From an uncultured Gemella sp. (GTDB lineage Bacteria; Bacillota; Bacilli; Staphylococcales; Gemellaceae), in assembly GCA_927911695.1 (NCBI GenBank), contig CAKMQO010000038.1:1-10225 (forward strand): 10,225 nucleotides of DNA. The letters are read 5' to 3'. Numbering within the stretch: position 1 is the stretch's first letter; every line of letters starts with the position of its first letter. The translations under genes and the position numbers were made by a program. Below, piece by piece: positions 5,676-10,225 of the stretch. Below the pieces are notes generated by a model. It was not told the DNA's origin. It saw only the letters and a program-made list of their open reading frames with translations, and searched no databases.

Positions 5676-6883
5676 TTATTTGTTTCTATTTTCTAGGTAG
5701 TCTGCAATTGCGGCTACGTCTTTGTCTCCACGTCCAGATACGTTAACGATAATTACTTTATCTTTATCTAGTTTTGGAGCGCGTTTGATTACTTCTGCAA
5801 GAGCGTGTGAACTTTCGATTGCAGGGATAATTCCTTCTGTTCTAGTTAATAGAAGTAAAGCATCGACAGCTTCATCATCAGTTGCACTTACGTATTCAGC
5901 ACGTTTTGCATCTTTTAGGAATGAGTGCTCTGGTCCGATACCTGGGTAGTCTAATCCTGGAGAGATTGAGTAAACAGGTTTTACTGAACCATCTTCGTTG
6001 AATAATGCGTAAGTTTTCATACCATCAACAACCCCTACAGTACCAAGTGTTAGTGTTGCTGCGTGGCGATCTGTATCAAGACCACGACCAGCAGCTTCAA
6101 CACCTAGTAATGCTACTTCTTCATGAGGGATGAACTCAGCAAAAGCACCGATTGCATTAGATCCTCCACCTACACAGGCTACTACTAAGTCAGGTAGGCG
6201 TCCTTCTTTTTCTAGAATTTGACGTTTTGCTTCTTGACTGATAACTTTTTGGAAGTCTTTTACGATAGTTGGGTATGGGTGAGGACCAACTGCTGATCCT
6301 AGTACGTAGAAAGTATCGTCAATATTTTCAATCCATGCTTTGAATGCAGCGTCAACAGCCTCTTTAAGAGTTTTTTCTCCTCTTGAGCTGCGTGAACTTT
6401 TGCTCCAAGCATTTCCATTCTAAATACGTTTAGTCTTTGTCTTTCTACATCAAGAGCTCCCATGTAGATTTCACATTCCATACCGAATTTTGCAGCGGCA
6501 GCAGCCGTAGCTACACCGTGTTGACCTGCCCCAGTCTCGGCGATAACTTTCTTTTTACCCATACGTTTTGCAAGTAGAATTTGTCCAATAACGTTATTAA
6601 GTTTGTGTGCTCCAAGGTGATTTAAATCTTCACGTTTAAGGTAGATTTTTGCTCCTCCAAGGTGGTTTGTTAAAGTTTCAGCGTAGTATAGTGGAGTTTC
6701 ACGTCCTGAGTAATCTTTTAAGTAATGAGCATACTCTGCTAAAAATTCTTCATTGTCTTTATAATTGTCGTATGCTGCTTCTAGTTCGTCAAGAGCTTTT
6801 TGAACAACATCAGGTACGAAGCTTCCTCCAAATTCTCCAAAGTATCCTTTAAGTTTTTTTAAGTTATTTTCTAAGTTTGTCAT
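5676..6883 (-). pseudogene. trpB: Tryptophan synthase beta chain, broken by a one-base deletion
   Basis: TrpB joins indole and serine to tryptophan with pyridoxal phosphate. The start is ATG at 6881-6883, with AAAGGAAA upstream. The N-terminal frame holds the PLP lysine K94 in [10 protein letters not shown] and catalytic E116 in ETGAGQHG; the second frame holds the phosphate loop VGGGSNA. The frame breaks near 6379-6381. Adding one base to the GG there restores GCT-CAA-GAG-GGA-GAA, that is [11 protein letters not shown], with the Gly expected in this family. The repaired chain is 402 residues, normal length. Everything downstream to the stop at 5676 is conserved, so it is either a very recent loss or a reading error. 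The gene stands alone behind a trp attenuator, with a terminator right after it, which points to use of outside indole. Confidence 0.9.
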
Positions 6884-6935
6884 AATTGTTTTATTTCCTT
6901 TCGAGTTTTTAATAAGATTTAAAATAAATACACTT

Positions 6936-7091
6936 GTGTTACTCTAAAAAGGAAAGACCGTATAGAATAATTCTATACGGCCTTTTTACGATTTTAAAAC
7001 GATTTTTCTACAGCCGACATAGACACTTTTTAGAGTACACTAAAGTTGCGTCTACGTCATAAAAACATACACACAACATTATCTACGCCAG
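6936..7091 (-). promoter_or_regulatory. trp transcription attenuator
   Basis: Read leftward, four segments can pair in exclusive ways. Segment 1 (plus 7082-7091) covers the second Trp codon of the leader peptide and can form 10 pairs with segment 2 (7014-7023). Segment 2 (7013-7024) can instead pair with segment 3 (6971-6982) over 10 pairs with one bulge. Segment 3 pairs with segment 4 (6956-6967) as a 12-bp stem, extended by AAA/TTT and followed by CCTTTTT, which is the terminator. A ribosome stalled at the Trp codons would cover segment 1, free segment 2 and block the terminator. A further 15-base match, 6936-6951 with 7026-7040, encloses the terminator and includes its U-tract. The pairings are by eye; energies were not computed. 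Confidence 0.75.
6943..6985 (-). terminator. Attenuator terminator hairpin
   Basis: AAAGGCCGTATAGAA pairs with TTCTATACGGTCTTT around the loop TTA on the minus strand, then CCTTTTT. It lies about 70 bases before the trpB start and is the off-state structure of the leader. The plus strand also has a T5 after the same stem, so it may work both ways. Confidence 0.75.
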
Positions 7092-7126
7092 TTTTGCCAA
7101 GAATTAAAAGTTGTTGTTTGTTTCAT
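7079..7126 (-). CDS. trpL: trp operon leader peptide
   Basis: A 15-codon ORF, MKQTTTFNSWQNWRR, carries two Trp codons (residues 10 and 13) just before its stop. A very strong ribosome binding site, AGAAGGAGGA, lies upstream (7133-7142). The ORF is the first in the trpB transcript and its end overlaps the first arm of the attenuator. It has no expected function as a peptide: its translation senses charged tRNA-Trp. Two Trp in 15 residues with the right placement makes chance very unlikely. Confidence 0.88.
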   Translation of the reverse strand: MKQTTTFNSWQNWRR

Positions 7127-7159
7127 TTGTAGTTCCTCCTTCTCGTTTTGTTGTTTTTT

Positions 7160-7188
7160 ATTATACATATGATTATCAGGAAAATCAA
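7160..7188 (-). promoter_or_regulatory. Promoter of the trpL-trpB unit
   Basis: On the minus strand TTGATT (7183-7188), 17 bases, TATAAT (7160-7165). The start of RNA is expected near 7153, about 27 bases before the trpL ATG. No TRAP-type GAG/UAG repeats and no T-box were seen in the leader. Confidence 0.85.
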
Positions 7189-7435
7189 TAGTTGTTTTAA
7201 AAATTTTCGGAAAATCTTCTTGGGATAATGGTAATTCTATAATAGGGTGTAGTATCTTGAATGAAATCTATATTATTGTAACAGATGTTTCAGTAAGTGT
7301 AATACAATATATATTTTCAAAAAATGTTATCTAGAAAATAGCGTTTTCATTATTTTTTTTTATTAAAACAGTATGTTGTAATTTTTAAAACAGATTAAAT
7401 GAGTTAAATTTATTACTATTTTGATGATATATTTA

Positions 7436-7464
7436 TTGATATTTCTTATTATTTATTATAAAAT
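7436..7464 (+). promoter_or_regulatory. nox promoter
   Basis: TTGATA (7436-7441), 17 bases, TAAAAT (7459-7464). RNA would start near 7471, inside the Fur-type box. Between the trp promoter and this point (about 7190-7435) I see AT-rich DNA with no supported gene or signal apart from a stray TATAAT at 7238-7243 with no matching -35. Confidence 0.6.
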
Positions 7465-7466
7465 AT

Positions 7467-7487
7467 TGATAATGATAATTATTATCA
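7467..7487 (+). promoter_or_regulatory. Fur-family operator (Fur or PerR type)
   Basis: GATAATGATAATTATTATC at 7468-7486 matches 18 of 19 positions of the classical Fur box GATAATGATAATCATTATC. The whole 21-base site is a near-perfect palindrome with one arm mismatch. It begins 3 bases after the -10 box and covers the expected start of nox RNA, the usual place for repression. PerR boxes look alike (TTATAAT-type arms), so an iron or peroxide sensor is likely but the exact regulator is open. Confidence 0.7.
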
Positions 7488-7514
7488 TAAAATAAAGAAA
7501 AGAGGTATGAATAA

Positions 7515-8897
7515 ATGAGTAAAATTGTAGTAGTTGGAGCAAACCATGCAGGAACAGCATGTGTTAATAAAATTTTAGCAACATATGGTGATAAAAATGA
7601 AGTGGTAGTTTTTGACCAAAACTCAAATATTTCATTTCTAGGATGTGGAATGGCTTTATGGATTGGAAAGCAAATTTCAGGTCCAGAAGGATTGTTTTAT
7701 GCTAGTAAAGAGTCTTTAGAAGAAGCAGGAGCCAAAGTATATATGAATTCTCCTGTTGAGTCTGTTGACTATGATAAGAAAGAAGTACACGTACTATTAG
7801 ATGGAAAAACAAAACACGTTGAAAGTTATGATAAACTAATATTTGCGACTGGATCGACACCTATCTTACCTCCAATTAAAGGAGCAGAAATTGTGCCAGG
7901 AAACAGAGAGTTTAAAGCTACATTAGAGAATTTACAATTTGTTAAGTTATACCAAAACTCTGAAGAGGTAATTAATAAACTTAATGCTAATCCAGATATC
8001 AAACGTGTAGCAGTGGTAGGTGCAGGATATATTGGTGTAGAACTTGCAGAAGCATTTGAACGTTTAGGAAAAGAAGTAATTGTAGTAGATATAGTAGATA
8101 CATGTCTTGCTGGATATTATGACACTGAATTTTCTAACTTAATGAAGAAAAATCTAGAAGATCATGGTATTAAATTAGCGTTTGGACAAAAAGTAGAAGC
8201 TATTGAAGGTGATGGAAAAGTTGAAAGATTAATTACTGATAAGGAAACATTTGATGTAGATATGGTTATATTAGCTGTAGGTTTCCGTCCAAATACTGCA
8301 TTAGGTGATGGAAAAATTGAATTATTCCGTAATGGAGCATTCTTAGTTAATAAAAAACAAGAAACAAGCATTAAAGATGTATATGCTATTGGAGATTGTG
8401 CAACTGTATATGACAATGCAGTTGGTGATACAAACTACATTGCCTTAGCATCTAATGCAGTTCGTACTGGATTAGTTGCAGCTCTAAATGCTGGAGGTGA
8501 TGGAGATGTAGTCGAATCAGCTGGTGTTCAAGGTTCGAATGGTATTTGTATCTATGACCTGAAAATGGTATCTACTGGTTTAACATTAGAAAAAGCAAAA
8601 CGATTTGGTTATAATGCAGCTGTGACAGAATATACAGACTTACAAAAACCAGAATTTATAGAACATGATAACCATGAAGTAAAAATCAAAATAGTATACG
8701 ATAAAGATAGTCGTGTAATTTTAGGGGCTCAAATTGCATCTAAAGAAGATATTTCAATGGGAATTCATTTATTCTCATTAGCCATCCAGGAGAAAGTAAC
8801 TATTGAAAAACTTGCTCTTACAGATATTTTCTTCTTACCGCATTTTAACAAGCCGTATAACTATATAACTATGGCTGCTTTATCAGCAAAAGAATAG
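7515..8897 (+). CDS. nox: NADH oxidase, water-forming (NoxE type)
   Basis: This flavoprotein of 460 residues reduces O2 to water with NADH, protecting from oxygen and regenerating NAD for fermentation. The FAD-binding start is [11 protein letters not shown], with H10 at the active site. The redox cysteine is C44 in [12 protein letters not shown], the residue that cycles through a sulfenic acid in streptococcal NoxE and enterococcal Nox/Npr. The second Rossmann motif for NADH is [15 protein letters not shown] at about residues 163-177. YAIGDCA at about 290 closes the FAD site. The C-terminal dimerisation domain ends the chain. Start: ATG at 7515 with AGAGGT 8 bases before. The gene is alone between its promoter and a terminator. 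NADH peroxidase shares this fold, but the close likeness to streptococcal NoxE favours the oxidase. Confidence 0.95.
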   Translation: MSKIVVVGANHAGTACVNKILATYGDKNEVVVFDQNSNISFLGCGMALWIGKQISGPEGLFYASKESLEEAGAKVYMNSPVESVDYDKKEVHVLLDGKTKHVESYDKLIFATGSTPILPPIKGAEIVPGNREFKATLENLQFVKLYQNSEEVINKLNANPDIKRVAVVGAGYIGVELAEAFERLGKEVIVVDIVDTCLAGYYDTEFSNLMKKNLEDHGIKLAFGQKVEAIEGDGKVERLITDKETFDVDMVILAVGFRPNTALGDGKIELFRNGAFLVNKKQETSIKDVYAIGDCATVYDNAVGDTNYIALASNAVRTGLVAALNAGGDGDVVESAGVQGSNGICIYDLKMVSTGLTLEKAKRFGYNAAVTEYTDLQKPEFIEHDNHEVKIKIVYDKDSRVILGAQIASKEDISMGIHLFSLAIQEKVTIEKLALTDIFFLPHFNKPYNYITMAALSAKE

Positions 8898-8931
8898 TAG
8901 ATAAAAATTTTTAAAAAATAGAACCGTCTTA

Positions 8932-8965
8932 GAATCCTAAATTATAAAAAATTTATATAGGAATT
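8932..8965 (+). repeat. Small hairpin after nox
   Basis: GAATCCTA (8932-8939) and TAGGAATTC (8957-8965) are complementary at their ends, with a mostly A/T middle that also partly pairs. No T-run follows. It may protect the nox mRNA end or assist the real terminator further down. Confidence 0.35.
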
Positions 8966-9037
8966 CATAGATGTAGTAGTTTGTTGATATTCAAATTCGT
9001 TTTATAAAAACTTTATAGATATTTAATAAACTTCGAA

Positions 9038-9100
9038 GGGAGTGACTCGATAAAATCGATTTCTTTGGAATCGTAATTTTCGAGTTACTCCCATTTTTTT
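9038..9100 (+). terminator. Terminator downstream of nox
   Basis: GGGAGTGACTCGA (9038-9050) pairs with TCGAGTTACTCCC (9080-9092) over 13 bp including one G-U pair, with a second inner stem (ATCGATT against AATCG), followed by T7 (9094-9100). It lies 140 bases after the nox stop. The T-tract is on the rightward side only. Confidence 0.85.
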
Positions 9101-9201
9101 AGGTAGTAGGGATGATTTTTTCCATGAACTAGAGTCTTTATAGAAAAATATATATAGTAACTATAGAAAGCAAACTTTATACATGCTAAAGTATTTTTAT
9201 C

Positions 9202-9230
9202 TTAAAATTTTTTTAAAAAAGTGATATAAT
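9202..9230 (+). promoter_or_regulatory. walJ promoter
   Basis: TTAAAA (9202-9207), 17 bases, TATAAT (9225-9230), with an extended -10 TGA directly before it. This makes walJ a separate unit here rather than the tail of a walRK operon. Confidence 0.65.
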
Positions 9231-9263
9231 GTAGCAGTACATAGTTAGGTATGGAGGTGCAAT

Positions 9264-10081
9264 TTGAAATTATCGGTATTAGCCAGCAGTAGTAGTGGAA
9301 ATAGTATCTATATAGAGCATAATAATTTTAGATGTTTAGTAGATGCTGGACTGAACTGGGAAAAAAGTAGTAGAGAACTTAGCGAAAATTGAGCGAGATA
9401 TTAAAGATATAAATGCGATTTTTGTAACGCATGAGCATATTGATCATATTAAAGGAGTAGGGGTACTAGCAAGAAAGTACAATATTCCTGTATATGCCAA
9501 TGCCCTTACTTGGCAAAATATGACGAAATGTGGTGAAATCAATTCGGATCTTAGGTTTCATTTTGAGAAAGAGGAAAGTAAAAATTTTTGATGATGTAGT
9601 AGTTAATAGTTTTGGAGTTAGTCATGATGCTATAAATCCGCAATTTTATACTTTTGAGTGTGAAGGAAAAAGAGTGAGTATTCTTACGGATACGGGTTAT
9701 GTTTCTGATAAGATGATAGATTATGTGAAGGACTCTCACACGATTGTTTATGAAAGTAATCATGAGGAGAATGTTCTGCTTAGTGGACCTTATCCATGGA
9801 CTACTAAACAGCGTATACTATCGGATATGGGTCACTTATCGAATACAGATTCTGCAAATTATTTAACGAAAATAGTAGGAGATAATACGAGAAATGTCTT
9901 TTTAGCCCATTTAAGTGAGCAAAATAATACTAAGGAACTAGCTCGTATGGCAGCGGACATGACTTTAAAACACAAGGATATAGATTGTGTTTTAGAAGCT
10001 GATAAAACTATTGACTGTAATGATAAAATAGTTATTATGGATACAGATCCAGTAGTTCCGACTAAGGTGATAGAAATATAA
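9264..10081 (+). pseudogene. walJ: WalJ/YycJ metallo-beta-lactamase-fold protein, two frameshifts
   Basis: WalJ (YycJ) is a zinc-type nuclease-like protein of the beta-lactamase fold found with the WalRK cell-wall regulators and linked to DNA-replication and wall coordination. TTG at 9264 with GGAGGT 7 bases before starts (M)KLSVLASSSSGNSIYIEH, the family's SSGN opening. An extra base near 9358-9366 breaks the frame; without it WKKVVENLAKIERD leads into THEHIDHIKG, the HxHxDH metal site. A second extra A near 9582-9586 breaks it again; without it ESKIFDDVVVNSF continues to TDTGYV and the last metal ligand in FLAHLSEQNN. Repaired length is about 271 residues, normal for the family. Both lesions are one-base gains in short runs, so error is as likely as decay. 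Confidence 0.88.
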
Positions 10082-10084
10082 TAA

Positions 10085-10152
10085 AAACTGAGGATAACTT
10101 GTAAAAAATTTATCTACATGATAGATTTTATAAGTTGACCTTAGTTTTTTCT
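10085..10152 (+). terminator. Terminator after walJ
   Basis: AAAACTGAGG (10085-10094) pairs with CCTTAGTTTT, including one G-U pair, and the arms continue imperfectly as AACTTGTAAAA.. against ..TTTATAAGTT around a short loop. Six T follow the right arm. The remaining bases to 10225 are A/T-rich with no gene seen. Confidence 0.7.
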
Positions 10153-10225
10153 TCTATAAAATAAATAAAAAAAAATAGAACAAAAATAAATAAAAAAATA
10201 AGAACGAATTTTACTTATGTGAAAA

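Noticed and set aside
5676..6020. A separate 114-residue gene
   Set aside because: It is the TrpB C-terminus. The same frame stays open upstream to the frameshift near 6380 and includes VGGGSNA, so its ATG is internal.
6884..7130. T-box or TRAP control of trpB
   Set aside because: No T-box-like conserved antiterminator sequence and no series of GAG/UAG triplets was found. The leader peptide with its pairing arms explains the region better.
7190..7435. A further small gene or riboswitch before nox
   Set aside because: Only very short ORFs without convincing binding sites and no clear conserved fold were seen. A stray TATAAT at 7238 lacks a -35 partner.
9530..10081. An independent 183-residue gene starting at 9530
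   Set aside because: Its first 22 or so residues are an out-of-frame reading of walJ, and the rest is the walJ C-terminal half. There is no ribosome binding site at 9530.

Overview
The window is AT-rich DNA from a low-GC Gram-positive bacterium. The NADH oxidase closely resembles streptococcal NoxE, WalJ is a Firmicute protein, and the promoters are of the SigA type (TTGATT-N17-TATAAT). A Gemella- or Streptococcus-like host is likely; the genus is a guess from sequence feel, not a database result.

The left half (about 1-4970) is the replication and integration end of an integrative mobile element. It holds the 5' end of a leftward gene cut by the window edge (possibly a transposase), a structured non-coding stretch with two strong hairpins, and a striking array of six 9-bp repeats (three direct, three inverted, 453-508). 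These are followed by a rightward set of genes: an AEP primase-DUF927 helicase split by a one-base frameshift at an A8 run (633-3390), a DUF3173 excisionase-like protein (3450-3650) and a tyrosine integrase (3650-4915) that overlaps it by one base. The palindrome next to the primase looks like an origin or an operator. The element's right boundary should lie shortly after the integrase but cannot be fixed here.

From about 5026 to 5533 there is what looks like a type I toxin-antitoxin locus. A 34-residue hydrophobic holin-like toxin peptide is read leftward from a TTG start, with a long structured 5' leader and its own promoter. A short rightward RNA with its own promoter and terminator overlaps the toxin mRNA at the 3' end. 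The toxin peptide, the RNA and the overlapping small ORF were all found by reading the sequence directly.

From 5625 to 7188 a leftward transcription unit contains a lone trpB (broken by one missing base), preceded by a complete attenuator: promoter, a 15-residue leader peptide with two Trp codons, mutually exclusive RNA pairings and a terminator. No trpA or other trp gene follows; a strong terminator does. This suggests tryptophan made from salvaged indole, with expression tuned to Trp supply.

The right part is housekeeping. It holds nox (7515-8897), with a near-consensus Fur-type box over its promoter, then a terminator, and walJ (9264-10081) with its own promoter and terminator but two one-base frameshifts. 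Four single-base indels in otherwise well conserved genes make sequencing or assembly error a serious possibility.
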